DNA of 64,000 nucleotides from Cryptomeria japonica (GCF_030272615.1 NC_081405.1:477301508-477365507), one strand, 5' to 3'; numbered from the stretch's first letter, positions 21,696-34,536 are shown. The notes: generated from the letters alone by a model not told the origin. Numbers and translations are program-made.

Positions 21696-22514
21696 ATGGC
21701 AAGAAGTGAGTCTACTTCCTTAAAAGCCCCTTTGTTTGATGGATCTAACTATGCCTTCTAGAGTAGAAGAATGGAGACATATATTTCATCTCTTGGCTTT
21801 GATGTATGGATGTTAGTCAAGAATGGGTATGTTGTTCCTAATACTCCTCCCTCTAATCTAGATGCAAAGAAGGAGTATGAAAATAATACAAAGGGTAAAC
21901 ATGCCATATTGAGTGGACTTTCTGATAATGAATTTGTCAAGGTCATGCACTGTGTTTTAACAAAGGAAACATGGGACAAGTTGCAGAGATTGTTTAAGGG
22001 AGATGCAAAGGTCAAGGAGGCCAAACTACAAACTCTAAGGAGCCAATTTGAAAGCATCAAAATGAAAGATGATGAAAAAATCACAGAATACCTTCAGAGA
22101 TTTGATGAAACTATGAATACTATTAGAGGACTTAGTGAAGAGATTGCAAATGAAATTATTGTCAAAAAGATACTTAGATCTTACACTCCCAAATATCATA
22201 CTAAAGTGTCATCCATAGAAGAAGCCAAGGATCTAAATACTTTTACTATGGATGGACTATTTGGTTCCTTGACAGCCTATGAGATGAGAACAACCGGTGA
22301 GACTTCCTCAAGAAAAGAAGTTTCTTTCAATACCACCAAAAAGGGGAACGTAGTTGTTACTCTTAAAGAATCCAGTGAAGACTCTGATGCAAAAGTAGAA
22401 AACTTTATCAAGAAGCTAAAAAGAGGATCAAGCCAGTACAAAGGAAAGCTACCACTTAAGTGTTTCAACTGTGAAAAGGTAGGACACTTCGCTGCAAGTT
22501 CTCCTCACAAATAA
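21696..22514 (+). pseudogene. C2 gag (UBN2-type) with damaged zinc knuckle
   Basis: ATG at 21696 opens MARSESTSLKAPLFDGSNY, the copia Gag start. A TAG near 21760 replaces the Trp of the usual NYxxW motif. The capsid-like region (LSDNEFVKVMHC, ETWDKLQRLF, EKITEYLQRFDE) runs to about 22260. The knuckle is CFNCEKVGHFAAS with Ser where the last Cys should be. Gag packages the RNA in the particle. Confidence 0.88.
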
Positions 22515-23201
22515 ACCGGTGGAGATGAGTCAAGAGAGTTCAAAATATCTATCGGCAAAGACAGAGAAAGAAATGACCATCGGCAGGGAAGAAGAGACTA
22601 CTAGAACCAAAACAATTTATATACCCTTGAGGATGACACAACAGATGATGAGGATGAATCAAAAGATGATGACCATGAGAAATAAAGAAGAGTAAATCTT
22701 TTCATGGCATTTGACAGACTTGCTACTAAAGATGAGGAAGAAGAGGATGTTGAGGATGGAGTGGATCTGGAAAGTGAACTTATCAGCTCACTTGAAGAAC
22801 TAAGTAAAACAAGAAGAGAACTCAAGAGAGTTAAGATTATTGCAGTAGATGATCAAGATCTCTTGAAGCAGTCTCTAAAAGAATCTGGTCAAATCATATC
22901 TAACTTAAAGCTGCAGCTAGAAGAAACTAAGAGGATCAGTGAAGCTACAACCCTCGACTTGTCAAAGAAAGAAAAGGAGCATCAAAATCTGGAAGTAGAA
23001 ATAATAAAGCTCAAAAAGGATCTTGAGGAAAGAAAGGAAGAAATAAAAATAAGGAGCAAGTATGAAAGCAGCACTGAAGCTTTGGATAAGATGTTAAGCA
23101 AACAAAAGCAATCCAAAGACATCGGTGGCTTAGGCTTTGAATTTGGTCAAGGATCAACCCACAAAGGAAAATCTGACAAAGAGATAATGGTCACTTCTTA
23201 A
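22515..23201 (+). pseudogene. C2 Gag extension with coiled coil
   Basis: After a TAA at 22512-22514 the coding continues. From 22704 a 165-codon frame is rich in Glu, Lys, Leu and Ser, with heptad-like leucines (ELISSLEELSKTRRELKRVK and onward), consistent with a coiled coil. Sirevirus Gag proteins are known to carry coiled coils after the capsid region. No catalytic motif is present. Confidence 0.6.
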
Positions 23202-23773
23202 ATGAAGGAGAAGAAAAGAAGACATTCACTGTAGGCAAGGAAACCTATAAAAAGACATATGTTGATATTGTTAGAAATCGACATCCAAACTGGTATACAA
23301 AAATGAACCAGAGGTCACATTTTATGCACAAATTTGCAGATCCAAGGAGGAATGCTAGGATTGAACAAAAATGATTCACCATATTCAACAACATGAATGG
23401 AAGACCCCCAATGAGGCAGTTCCATTCTGGACCAAGACAGCATGACCGGTATGTATCAAATTTTCATGGTTACTGTTACCGGTATAATAAATTTAGGCAC
23501 AAAATTACTGACTCTAGGTTAAATAATAAACATTCTATGAATTTTGAAAGTAGAAATTCATTTAATGCACTCCAAGATATGGATGTTGTTTTCTATCAGT
23601 GCAATGGATATGGACATACGATCTTTGATTGTAGGAAGAACCAATTGATATCCTACAACAACATTAAAGATGCTTCTTTTATTGAAAACATAAAATGCTA
23701 TAACTGTCAAGAATTTGGACATAGCCAAATTATGCAGAAACAAGAAAATCAAGAAAGTGAAGGAAAATCCTAA
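23202..23773 (+). pseudogene. C2 Gag distal part with two more Cys/His knuckles
   Basis: The frame at 23393-23773 has FYQCNGYGHTIFDC, a Cys/His knuckle whose first pair is incomplete, and CYNCQEFGHSQIM, which has lost its last Cys. A Sirevirus-type Gag with several knuckles is likely. The sequence has stops on both sides. Confidence 0.6.
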
Positions 23774-25284
23774 TCAAGGACCGGTATCTGAACCTGAGTA
23801 GAATTCAGGAGCTGGCAATAAGAAGGAAATCAAACTGGTTTGGGTTGAGAAAGAAAAGGAAAAGGAAGAATCAAGCCTCATAGTGGATCGGTAACCTTTG
23901 GAGACAATTCCTCCATCAAAATAAAGGGAAAAGGACCACTAAGCATTGATGGAAAACTAAAGGCACATGATGTATATTTTGTGGAAGGCCTCAAACATAA
24001 TCTACTTTGTGTGAGTCAAATGTGCGACAAAGGTTATAAATTCACCTTTGACTCAACCGGTTGTCAGATAAAAAAAGACATTACTGGTAAAGTGGTGGCA
24101 AAAGGAAAGAGAACTGATGGAAATGTTTATAATCTGAAGGAATGCTATGAGTCCCAATGTATGTTAGGAAAAGTAGATGAAAGTTGGTTGTGGCATAGAA
24201 GATTAGGCCACATAAATTTTGAAAACTTGGTTGTAGTAAGCAAAAAGGGGTGTGTGAGGAATATTCTACCCATCATCAAGCCAGTAAACACATTTTGTGG
24301 TGAATGTGTAAAAGGCAAGAAAACAAGAGTAAGTTTCAGAACAAAGGAGCACAACACCTCCAAGCCACTTGAAATTGTGCATACAGATCTATGTGGTCCA
24401 ACTAGAATAAGAGCACTTGCCAATGAAAGATACTTCATGCTTTTCATTGATGACTACTCAAGGATGACATGGGCCACCTTTCTACAAGATAAATCACAAG
24501 CATTTGAAAGATTCAAGATCTTTCAGAAGATGGTGGAAAAGGAAAGTGGGCACAAATTAAAATGTCTAAGACCAGACAGGGGTGGAGAGTTTACATCAAA
24601 TGAATTTGAAGATTACTATGAAAAACATGGAATTAGAAGACTATACTCTACTCCTAGAACACCACAACAAAATGGTGTGGTAGAAAGGAAGAATAGGACA
24701 GTCAAGGAGATGGCCAGAATTATGTTGAATGAGGCCAGTCTACTAGATACTTATTGGAAAGAAGCGGTGCATATTGCTGCATACACCATGAACTGGGTTC
24801 AGTTAAGAACAAACAACAAGATGACACCTTATGAATTATGGTATGACCGGAAGCCATCAATCAAATATTTCAAAGTTTTTGGAAGCAAATGCTTCATTAA
24901 GAAAGATATGGATGGTTTGGGAAGCTTTGACTCTAGAAGTGATGAAGGGATATTCCTTGGTTATGCGTCAAACAACAAGACCTACAAATACTACAATAAA
25001 AGACTAAGAAGAATTGTTGAAAGCGTGCATGTAAGAGTTGATGAGGATATGAACAAAGGATGTCAACCACACATTAACTGGTATGATGACTCCAATGATA
25101 AAAATATTGATGTTCAGTCTGACACTAAACCAGAGGCAACACCTCAGAAGGCTCCCAACTAGTATGTACAGTTGAATCATCTGGAAGAGCAAATTCTAGG
25201 AAATAAGAGTGATGGTGTGCAGACTAGAAGAAGACTTGCTCGAAATGATGAACAAGTCAGCCTATGTCTCATGACTAAAGTTGA
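23774..25284 (+). pseudogene. C2 protease remnant and integrase
   Basis: The protease flap-side region is visible (SVTFGDNSSIKIKGKG near 23890, VEGLKHNLLCVSQMC), but the catalytic DSGCS motif expected just before it is missing, apparently deleted. Integrase follows: SWLWHRRLGHIN with CGECVKGK (HHCC), VHTDLCGP, LRPDRGGE and NGVVERKNRT (all three acidic residues kept), then DSRSDEGIFLGYA. The longest open part is 23981-25162. After a TAG near 25160 the frame runs to the C3 insertion at 25284. Confidence 0.85.
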
Positions 25285-25404
25285 TGTTGGTATTTTGGTA
25301 TATTTTTGTCATTGATGTCAACACCTACTAAAACACTAGCACTTTGGAGATCCAGTAGCATTCACCAGCAAGCAAGTAACTATTGCACAGTTACTGGTAT
25401 ATAG
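25285..25404 (+). repeat. C3 5' LTR remnant
   Basis: The first 120 bp match the start of the right LTR (27557 onward), including the CACTAGCACTTTGGAGATCC stretch. At about 25404 the match stops and sequence typical of the integrase-RT linker begins, so one deletion joined U3 to pol. Confidence 0.8.
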
Positions 25405-27180
25405 ACTCTAAACCGGCAATAGAAATTGTGACAAATGAACCTACACCAAATCCATGGGTACAAAATGAAGATCCAATTACCCCAGTACCATCTGAGGATT
25501 CCACAATATTTGAAGAACAATAGCAAATAAAGACACTTGGGTATGTAAGATTGAATCATTCTGAAGATCAAATAATTGGAAATAAATTTAAAGGAGTTAT
25601 GACAAGAGGAAGATTGGCAAATGAAGAGGTATGTCTTATTTCTCAAATAGAACCATCATTTGTTAATGAGGCATGTGAAGATATATTTTGGATTAAAGCT
25701 ATGGAAGAAGAATTAGAACAAATTGAGAAAAATAACACTTGGACATTAGTTCCCTAGCCTAAAGATAAAAATGTAATTGGAACCAAATGGGTATTTAGAA
25801 ACAAACCTAATGAAGATGGTAAGGTTGTTAGAAATAAAGAAAGACTAGTGTGTAAGGGATATTCTCAGAAAGAAGGGGTTGATTACAATGAAACCTTTGT
25901 ACCGGTAGCTAGAATTGAGGCAGTCAGATTATTCTTGGCTTTTGAAACACACAAGAACTACAAAGTTTATCAAATGGATATTAAATGTGCATTTCTGAAT
26001 GGAGATCTTGAAGAGGAAGTATACATTGAACAACCTGATGGATTTTCTTTGACAGATGACAATGATATGGTTTGCAAGTTAAGGAAAGCTCTATATAGAT
26101 TAAAACAAGCTCCAAGAGCTTGGTATGCAAGATTGGATAAGTATCTTTTAAAGATTGGTTTTACTAAAGGAAATGCAGATAGAAATTTATATTACAAAAT
26201 AACTAATGATGACATCTTGATTATAGAAGTATTCGTTGATGATATAATCTTTGGAGGAGAAGATGGATTATGTAAAGAATTTTCTATTAAAATGCAGCAA
26301 GAATTTGAAATGTCTATGATTGGAGAAATAAAACTCTATTTAGGATTGCAGATTTCACAGATTGATAAAGGTATATTCTTGAATCAATCCAAATACTTGA
26401 AAGAGTTACTAAATAAATATGGGATGGAGAACTCTAAATCGGTAAGCACACCTATGACTACAAATGAAAAATTATCTCAAAGGGATGAATCTACACCTGT
26501 TAATCCAACTAGATACAAATCTATGATAGGAGGTTTACTATATTTAAAACAAACTAGACCTGATATTATGAATGTAGTATGTCTTGTTTCTAGATTTCAA
26601 AGTAATCCTAGAGAAAATCATGAATCAGCAGTAAAAAGGATTTTCCAGTACTTACAAGGCACTATAAATCTTGGATTATGGTATCCTAGAGATGACAACT
26701 TTGAATTATGTGCATACATAGATGCAAATTGGGTAGGAGATGTGGATGATAGAAAAAACACCATTGGCGAAGCATTGTTTCTTGGAAACAAACTAGTTTC
26801 TTGGTTGAGTAAGAAACAAAGTTGTACATATTTATCAACAACAGAATCAGAATATGTTGCAGCACCAACTAACTATACACAGGTACTATGGCTTAAGCAA
26901 ATGTTGAAAGACATAAAGGTAAAATGCAAGGAACCTATTACCATATATTGTGATAACACTGCAGAAATTGATATATCTAAGAATTTGGTATTACATTCTA
27001 AAACAAAACATGTTCTATCAAACTGAATTTTCTAAGGGAAAAAGTTGAAAAAAAGGAATAAAACTGGTTTATGTGAATACTAAAGAATAGCTTGCAAATA
27101 TTTTCACAAAACCTTTGCCTAAGGAGACTTTTGAATATCTCAGAGATCAGCTTGGAGTCATACCACCACCGGTAGAGACT
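25405..27180 (+). pseudogene. C3 reverse transcriptase and RNase H
   Basis: The RT has [63 protein letters not shown], the catalytic FVDDIIFGG near 26232-26258, and YLGLQI. RNase H follows: CAYIDANWVGD, STTESEYVA and IYCDNTAEI (D, E, D kept), to the HSKTKH motif near 27000. The largest open frame is 25848-27026; a TAG near 25757 and a frameshift near 27022 break it. RNase H would remove the RNA strand. Confidence 0.9.
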
Positions 27181-27556
27181 TAGACAGTTGATGATTGTCA
27201 TCAACCGACAGAATTAAAAGACAATTCTTTTACTCTGGTCTTTGATGAGGAAGCTACTTCTCAGGGGGAGTAGTTGGTATACTGAATTGATTGGTATTTT
27301 GTATATGAACTTGGTTTTATTATAACTTTGGCATTTGATGTCAAAGGGGGAGAGATATATGGAAAAACACATTATCTTTTGGAGAGATTGGTATGGAAAC
27401 TTTAGATAACACATGTTGCTCCTAGGGGGAGAGATTGTTGTTTGGGAGAGACTATTACTCTCTATATTTTGGTTATGATCTTTTTGGAGATTGTTGGTTT
27501 TTGGCACTTTGATGGTTTTTCCATCTTGTGTTGCCATCAATGCCAAAGGGGGAGAT
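27181..27556 (+). other. C3 repeated polypurine tracts
   Basis: G-rich tracts lie near 27265 (AGGGGGAG), 27344 (AAAGGGGGAGAGA), 27424 (TAGGGGGAGAGA) and 27545 (AAAGGGGGAGAT); the last abuts the LTR. Several polypurine tracts upstream of the 3' LTR are a known Sirevirus feature. Confidence 0.75.
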
Positions 27557-28592
27557 TGTTGCTATTCTAGTATAGTTTTGTCATTGATGTCAACACCTAC
27601 TAAAACACTAGCACTTTGGAGATCCAACAACATTCATCAGCAAGCAAGTAACTATTGCACAGTTATTGGCATATGGTTCACCGACAGGATATAATGATCA
27701 TCGACACTTGAAATGATATGGAAGAGACTTGGTAATATTGAAGACATCATGTGGACATCTTATCTTAATAAATTAATCATTGGTATATTCATATTTAAAT
27801 ATTTGCATTTACCGACAAATAGGTCCAAGGTTACATAGGGTTACACCGACAGGTGTATCTTTTCCAGATCAGCATGGCACACTATGGAAATGATTAATTA
27901 TTGTTATAAATGCATTAAGCTGACATGTTCAGTCGGTTATTGTGTCGGATATTATAATATTTGTAAAATATTTTTATTGTAATATCTTGTAGAGCCGACC
28001 TACTAAAATTGGTCTTAGGTTATGGTATAAAGGTAAGAGCTTATTTTTAAGATCATGTATGGAATGCGAAAAAGAATTGTGTGAAGGTATATGCGAGATT
28101 AAGTAGTGCAATACATGCAGACATCATTTGAAGGTGAAGCTAGGTTTTTGTGAAAGCATATCAGCATTACATCAGTACTGAACCCAACATATGAAGATGC
28201 TATTTTGTGCAGTACATTCTTATTGGATTTAACCATCCAACTGTAGTCAGCGTGACTCCCATTTTGTGATTCAGTAGTGAGCTCTAGGCTATTGGCCTTT
28301 CTGCATGTGCAGACCCCATTTATGTACACTTACTATCTGCAGTAGTATCATTTGATTCCCCTTACAAGGTTTCCACGTACAAATATTGGTGTCATGTGTT
28401 GTGGATGACTTTGTGTTTATGTTTCATGCATTAATCTTTATTGGTATAGCAATTAACTGTTAAAACTATCTACCAGCATACTTAACTGGTTTACCAGTAT
28501 TAAGCATTAAGTTGGTTAAGTTTTTTTTGGTTTGAATTTATTTGACAACTGATTCACCCCCCCCCCCTCTCAGTTGTCTCCAGGACCTAACA
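27557..28592 (+). repeat. C3 3' LTR
   Basis: It begins TGTTGCTATTCTAG after the polypurine tract and ends CCTAACA. It shares the TTGTCATTGATGTCAACACC start and the GATTCACCCCCC...CTCTCAG end with the other copia LTRs here. The length is 1036 bp. Confidence 0.85.
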
Positions 28593-29989
28593 ATTGAACC
28601 CAAAACTTTCATTGAGGCTAGCAAGAGACAAGAATGGATGGATGCCATGGAAGAAGAAATGCACCAGATTGAGAAGAACAAGACTTGGGAAACATCATTG
28701 GCACAAAATGAGTCTACCAGAACAAAATGAATGAAGAAGGTAAGGTTGTGAGGCACAAAGCTAGACTAGTGTGCAAAGGATACTCTCACGTAGAAGGGAT
28801 TGACTTTGAAGAAACATTTGCACCGGTGGCTAGATTAGAAGCAATTAGGATGTTTCTAGCTTACTCTGCCTACAAGGGCTACAAAGTGTACCAAACGGAC
28901 GTAAAATCTGCTTTTCTAAATGGAAAGTTGGAAGAAGAAGTATACATAGAGCAACAGGAAGGATTTATGCTGCATGATGATGAGACATTTGTATGCCGGT
29001 TAAAGAAATCTCTGTATGGTCTAAAGCAAGCCCCTAGAGCATGGTACTCAAGATTAGATCTATATCTAAACGAGAAGGGATTCAAAAAGGGAAGTGTTGA
29101 CAACAATTTGTACATAAGAAAAGATGGGAATTACATGATTATTGTGGTTGTGTATGTAGATGACATCATCTTTGGTGGCAATAAGGATACTCTCTGCAAA
29201 GAGTTTGCTGATTAGATGCAGTCAGAATTTGAGATGCCAATGCTTAGTAAATTGACTTACTTCCTTGGCTTGCAGATACTATAGAAAGATGAAGGAATCT
29301 TTATCTCATAGGTCAAGTATGCAAGGAGATGCTAAAGAAATTCCAACTAGAAGATTGCAAACCAGTAAATAGTCCCATGGTGATTGGCAGCAAATTAAGT
29401 AAGAATGATGAACCACTAGTAGTGGATCAGACTTTGTACAGATCCATGATAGGCAGTCTACTATATCTAACTGCTTCAAGACCACATATTGTTCAGGCAG
29501 TATGTATGGTGGCTAGATTTCAAGCTACACCAAAGGAGTCACACATGAATGTTGTTAGCAGAATTTTTAGGTATCTACAAGGAATGCTCAGCTATGGTTT
29601 GTGGTATCCTAAATAGGGAAATTTTTATTTTGGAAGAATACATTGATGATGATTGGGTAGGGTGTATTGATGATATAATGAGAACAAGTAGTCGTGCATT
29701 CTTTCTGGGAGACCGGTTGGTCTCATGGCATAGCAAGAAGCAAGACTCAGTCTCCCTATCTACTATTGAAGCTGAATACATTGTTGTTGCTACATGTTGC
29801 TCTCAGGTGCTTTGGATGAAGGAAACTCTCAAAGATATCCAAGTGGACATCATTGATCCCATTCTCATCCGATGTGATAGTTCAAGTGCAATCAACATAG
29901 CAAAGAATTCAGTCATCCATTCTAGAATAAAAGCACATTGCAATCAAATACCACTTCCTCAAAGAGAAGGTTGAAGGACAAGAGGTAAG
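28593..29989 (+). pseudogene. C2 reverse transcriptase and RNase H
   Basis: The frame resumes at the C3 duplication with EPKTFIEASKRQEWMDAMEEEM. RT motifs are [51 protein letters not shown] and YVDDIIFGG (near 29155-29181). Stops or shifts occur near 28728, 29213, 29281 and 29311. RNase H has SLSTIEAEY and IRCDSSSAI. The frame is cut at 29989 by C5, within the VEGQEV motif after the RNase H domain. Confidence 0.88.
29985..29989 (+). repeat. Target-site duplication of C5, left copy (GTAAG)
   Basis: Exact match to 37797-37801. When C5 is removed, the C2 frame continues through the end of RNase H. Confidence 0.92.
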
Positions 29990-31579
29990 TGATAGTTATG
30001 ATACTTAATGTAAGTACATATCTAATAGCCAATAAGATGAGAGGGGGGGGTGAATCATACAAACTTAATCTTTCATAAAAACATCAGATTCAACCTCGAT
30101 AACATATACTTCAGTAATATAACCAAAAATGTTAAACATGCAAACTCAAAAGCATATAAACATCATAAACCTCATAACACTAGATTTAACATGGAAACCC
30201 AAATAGGGAAAAACCACTATGGGATTTTGGACCCATTAAGAAATATACTCTTCTAGAGTATGCTCGATTAAAAGCAAATCCTGTTAAAGATTACAAACAC
30301 ATTGCTAGATGTGACCCGGTTAAGGGATTTCCCTCAGATCTGTTAGGATCTTCACCTTGTTAGAAGTGACCTTGTTAAAGGATTTCAAACACTCAATCAG
30401 AATGTCACCTTGCTAGAGGGTTTTACAAATAAGACTGTTAAGTCCACTCAGTTAAGAGATTTTCAGTCACTTTCACAAAATAAAAGTAATAAAAATCTAT
30501 CTACAACTTCACATCTAAAATGCTAAAGCAGATTCTTATTTTCTCAATACAATCTAGACATAGAACTAATCCTGTCCATCTGCTGGGTATCTATACTTTG
30601 TTATTCAAACAGGTCTTCAAGCTTTTGTGCTCAGTAATCACTATGTAGCATCCTTGTGCATACATTTGCTCGCATACATTGTTTATCAATAGTTCCCTAT
30701 TTATAAACAATTAGCTAACTACTTAATCTCTTTGATCACATTTCCCATGATCAATCATAGCCATCAGATCTTCAAAGTTGTCCAGGTTCAATGTATCCTT
30801 TGATCTGAAAAACGTTTTACCCTGCCTTGGAACTTGCATACATTTCTTGGAACTTGTGCTAGGGTAATACGGTTCAATCCGTGTTGTAGATCTTCTTGCG
30901 GATTTTCCTTTGCCATAGATTCATTAACAAACTTCATGCATAGCATACCAATCATTTAATCAGTTCCAGCTCATCAGCTTCCTTCATTAAATAGCGCATG
31001 TAACCATTTAATGTATTATGTTACAACTCGTTTATAGCTCGTTAACAACTCGGTTACAACTTGGTTACAACTCGATGAATAGTAAACTTTACTCGGTAAA
31101 CATTTTGCCTTCATTAACCGATAGAGATAAGCTTAGGGTTTACCGACTAGGTTTCTTAGCGTTTACCGACTAGGTTCCTTAGGGTTTACCAACTAGGTTC
31201 TTTGCTCGGTAACATAGTATAGTATTAACCTTACAATTTACAAAATATGTATGATGTTAAAACAATCTAAACATCATGATCTCATCATTGTTTGACTCGG
31301 TAATAGTTGCCCATTGAATACCTTATTCATCCCTTTATTCATCATATTCTTTCTATGTCTTTTACCGACATCTTTATACTCATCAAATCATACTTCTCAA
31401 GATATGGCAACATCATACTGAATTAGAAAATCAATTTCTTGACATCAATGACAAAATAATAATATTAAGACAGTAAACATCCTTAATCAGTTATATACAT
31501 AATCATCAACAACCTTCTCAATATCCTTATTGAAATGCCAACAATCTTCCATTGTTTGTTATAATGCCAAATACCAACA
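29990..31579 (-). repeat. C5 3' LTR
   Basis: The 1590-bp LTR has three tandem 23-bp units at 31132-31200 containing TTAGGGTTTACC. A TATAAATAGGG element (minus) lies at 30696-30706. AACTCGGTTAC-like repeats lie at about 31024-31080. The LTR is 23 bp longer than the other copy, exactly one 23-bp unit. Confidence 0.93.
31132..31200 (-). repeat. Three 23-bp tandem units in C5 3' LTR
   Basis: Units start at 31132, 31155 and 31178, each reading CTTAG(G/C)GTTTACC(G/A)ACTAGG on the plus strand. The other LTR has two units (37372-37417). Confidence 0.9.
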
Positions 31580-31980
31580 ATCTCCCCCTTTGCCATTGAT
31601 GGCAAAACCAATTGATTTGACCTAATTGATTTAGATTGCTGTGATTTGTTTATGAGATTCTGAAATGCTCTTTTCCTATCATCAAAATTCTTCCCCATAC
31701 ATTAGACTTCTCCTCTTTTCTCCAGTCTTCTCCCCCTTTGACAACAATGCCAAAAAGTAAAGAACAAAAACATAATTTTTTCCTATATGAAGTGAATTCC
31801 TGCTGTAATGTGTCAACTTAGTCTCGGTCAGAGAATTTTGTCTTCAATTCCTGTGTCCTGTATTGTATCCTGCACTGTTTCCTGCACACCTTTAGAAAAC
31901 ATCCTTAAGTGTGTAAATCAACATCAACTCCTAAAATATATTCTGTAGAGTCATCAAATTGATGCTTTCACTGAACTCAG
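31580..31980 (-). other. C5 post-pol region with polypurine tracts
   Basis: On the minus strand the tract GGCAAAGGGGGAGAT (31580-31594) abuts the LTR, and a second, AAAGGGGGAGAAG, lies at about 31726-31738. No coding is supported. Confidence 0.75.
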
Positions 31981-32478
31981 TCAGTGAGTAGAAGATAGGA
32001 GTAGGACCTCTGACTTACTTCTGAGATACTCAAAAGTGTCCCTTGGTACTGGCTTGGTGAAGATATCTGCTATTTGTTCCTTTGTGCTAACATACTCCAA
32101 CACCACTTTCTTCTCTTGAGCTTCTTCTCTAAGATAATGATATTTGATAGAGATGTGCTTTGTCTTAGAGTGCATAACAGGATTTTTTGAAATATTAATG
32201 GCACTAGTATTGTCATAGAATATAGTTATTGGCTCGGTAACTTTCTCATTTATACCTTCCAACAGTTGTTTGATCCATGCTATGTTGGTACAATTCAATG
32301 CTCCAGCAACGTATTCAGCTTCTGCTATTGATTGTGAAACACATCCTTGTTTCTTGCTAAGCCAACTCACTAGTCTTTCTCCTAAAAAGAAAGCTCCTCC
32401 ACTTGTGCTTTTTCTATCATCAATGTTGCCTGCCCAATCAGCATCAGTATAAACTTTTAAATCAAAATCATTTCCTTT
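31981..32478 (-). pseudogene. C5 RNase H
   Basis: Frame from 32370 down to 31981: SWLSKKQGCV, AEAEYVAGALNC and IFYDNTSAINISKN, ending with the copia C-terminal motif EYVSTKEQIADIFTKP. The upstream part (VYTDADWAGNIDDRKST) lies at about 32380-32470 in the same frame beyond a stop, so the DED residues are all present. This is the C-terminus of the Pol polyprotein. Confidence 0.9.
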
Positions 32479-33591
32479 CTAATATACTAAGCCATAATCC
32501 TTAGTGCCTTTCAAGTATCTAAAAATTCTTTTGATTGTTGTCATGTGTGTTTCCTTAGGATCTGTAGAGAATCTTGCAACTATACCTACTACATGTGCTA
32601 TGTCTAGCCTGCTATGAACAACATATTGCAATTTTTCAATCATGGATCGGTAAAGTGTCTCATCAATAGATGCAAATTCATCATTCTTTGATAATTTACA
32701 GTTGGTAGTCATAGGAGTACTTACTGGTTTTGAATCTTCCATTCCAAATTTATTCAAGATTTCCTTTATGTACTTGGATTGAGTAATGAAAATATCATTT
32801 TTCATTTGCAGTATTTGTAAACCTATAAAATACTTTATCTCGCCGATTAATGACATCTCAAATTCTTTGCTCATTTCATTTCCAAAGTTCTTGCATAAAG
32901 AGTCATTTCCACAAAATATAATATCATCAACAAATATGGGTAAGATCAGTATTCCATTTTCATCATTCTTCATGTACATATTGTTATTCTCACTTGTCCT
33001 TATAAAATCAATCTTAATCAAATAAGAGTGCAATCTTTCATACCATGCTCTAGGTGCTTGTTTCAGACCATATAATGCTTTGTTCAATTTACATAACTGA
33101 TCTTTACTCTTATCTTCAACAAATCCTTCAGGTTGTTCAATAAAAACGTCTTCTTCTAATATTCCATTCAGAAATACAGATTTGACATCCTTTTGATATA
33201 CCTTGAAGTTTTTGAAAGCAGCATATGCCAACAATGTTCTTACTCCTTCAAGTCTAGCCATAGGTGCAAAAGTCTCACCATAATCAATTCCTTCTTCTTG
33301 GACATAACCTTTGCAAACTAGTCTTGCTTTATTTCGAATGACCTCACCTTTTTCATTTAGCTTGTTTTTGAAAATCCACTTTGTACCAATTACATTTTTG
33401 TCCTTTGGTCTTGGGATTAGTGTCCATGTGTCATTCTTCTTGATTTTATCAATCTCTTTTGTCATAGCATTTATCCAATCTTCACTGTTAAATGCCTCTT
33501 TCACTATTCTCGGTTCAAATTCAGATATCAGACATGTGTTCTGTCTCAGTTTGTTCCTTGTCATCACTGGATCATCCTTATCTCCTATAAT
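32479..33591 (-). pseudogene. C5 reverse transcriptase
   Basis: The 362-codon open frame from 33567 is a nearly complete copia [88 protein letters not shown], catalytic FVDDIIFCG, and GEIKYFIGLQI. A TAG at the end (near 32479) separates it from RNase H. It primes at the initiator-Met-like site and acts inside the particle. Confidence 0.93.
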
Positions 33592-34536
33592 CTAACTTGG
33601 TGCATGATATCTTCTAACATACTTGGCTAATACACGCTCGGTAGGCTCTATATGATCTTCTTCATCACTTGGTAACTGGATATTCTCTTCATTTTCTTCA
33701 ACAGTTTTCTCGGTAAGACTTGTCGGTTGAACATAGACAAATTCATCATAATCTTCTGGTTCTTTGGAATTTCCTTCATCATTTCTTTCTGCAAATTCAT
33801 CAATTTTCACATTTGCACTTTCTACTATTTTGTTAGATGATTTGATTAGACATTTAAATGCTTTGCTTCTAGAAGAATAACCTAGAAATGTTCCTTCTTC
33901 ACTTTTCTGATCAAACTTTCCATTTCTATCATCTTTGTGTACATAGCATCTACTTCTAAAGATTTTAAAATAACTTACATTAGGTTTCTTGTCATACCAA
34001 ATTTCATATGGTGTCTTCAAAGTACCTTTCTTCAGTTGTACTCGGTTTAGGGTGTAAACTACTGTGCTTATTGGTTCTCTCCAAAATGTTTGTGGCACTT
34101 TCTTTTCAATCATCAGGGCTCTGGCACAATCCACAATAGATCTATTTCTTCTCTCAGCTATTCCATTTTGCTGTGGAGTTCTCGGTGCAGAGACTTGTCT
34201 TTTAATACCATGATCATTGTAGAATAAGTTGAACTCATCAGATGTGAACTCTCCTCCTCTATCTGATCTAAGACATTTCAATTGTCTTCCTATTTCATTT
34301 TCAACTCTTTCCTTGTACCATTTAAACATTTGAAAAGCTTCTAATTTTTCTTTTAAAAACATTACCGACATCATCCTTGAATAGTCATCCACAAATAATA
34401 TGAAATATTTATCACCATAATAACTTTGAACTTTCATAGGACCACAAAGATCAGTGTGCACAAGAACTAAAATTCCCTTAGAAGTGTAAGACTTACTTGT
34501 AAAGCTTGATCTTGTCATCTTACCCATCTGGCATCC
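33592..34536 (-). pseudogene. C5 integrase
   Basis: The 311-codon frame from 34527 holds the core VHTDLCGP, LRSDRGGE and NGIAERRNRS (D, D, E kept), then FRSRCYVHKDD and FDQKSEEGTFLGYSSRSKAF, the usual copia integrase C-terminal motifs, and an acidic linker to RT (EENEENIQLPSDEEDH). Codon 33592 is a TAG/TAA-type stop at the junction to RT. Confidence 0.92.

Larger units (their letters stand above)
25285..28592 (+). mobile_element. C3: internally deleted Ty1/copia element inside C2
   Basis: It starts TGTTGGTATTTTGG and ends GACCTAACA, flanked by GTTGA (25280-25284) and ATTGA (28593-28597), a duplication with one mismatch. Most of the left LTR, gag, protease and integrase are missing; only RT-RNase H and the right LTR remain. 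The C2 frame resumes in phase after it. Confidence 0.85.

Noticed and set aside
31132..31200. Interstitial telomere repeat.
   Set aside because: The unit contains only one TTTAGGG-like stretch per 23 bp; it is an LTR minisatellite and not a telomere array.
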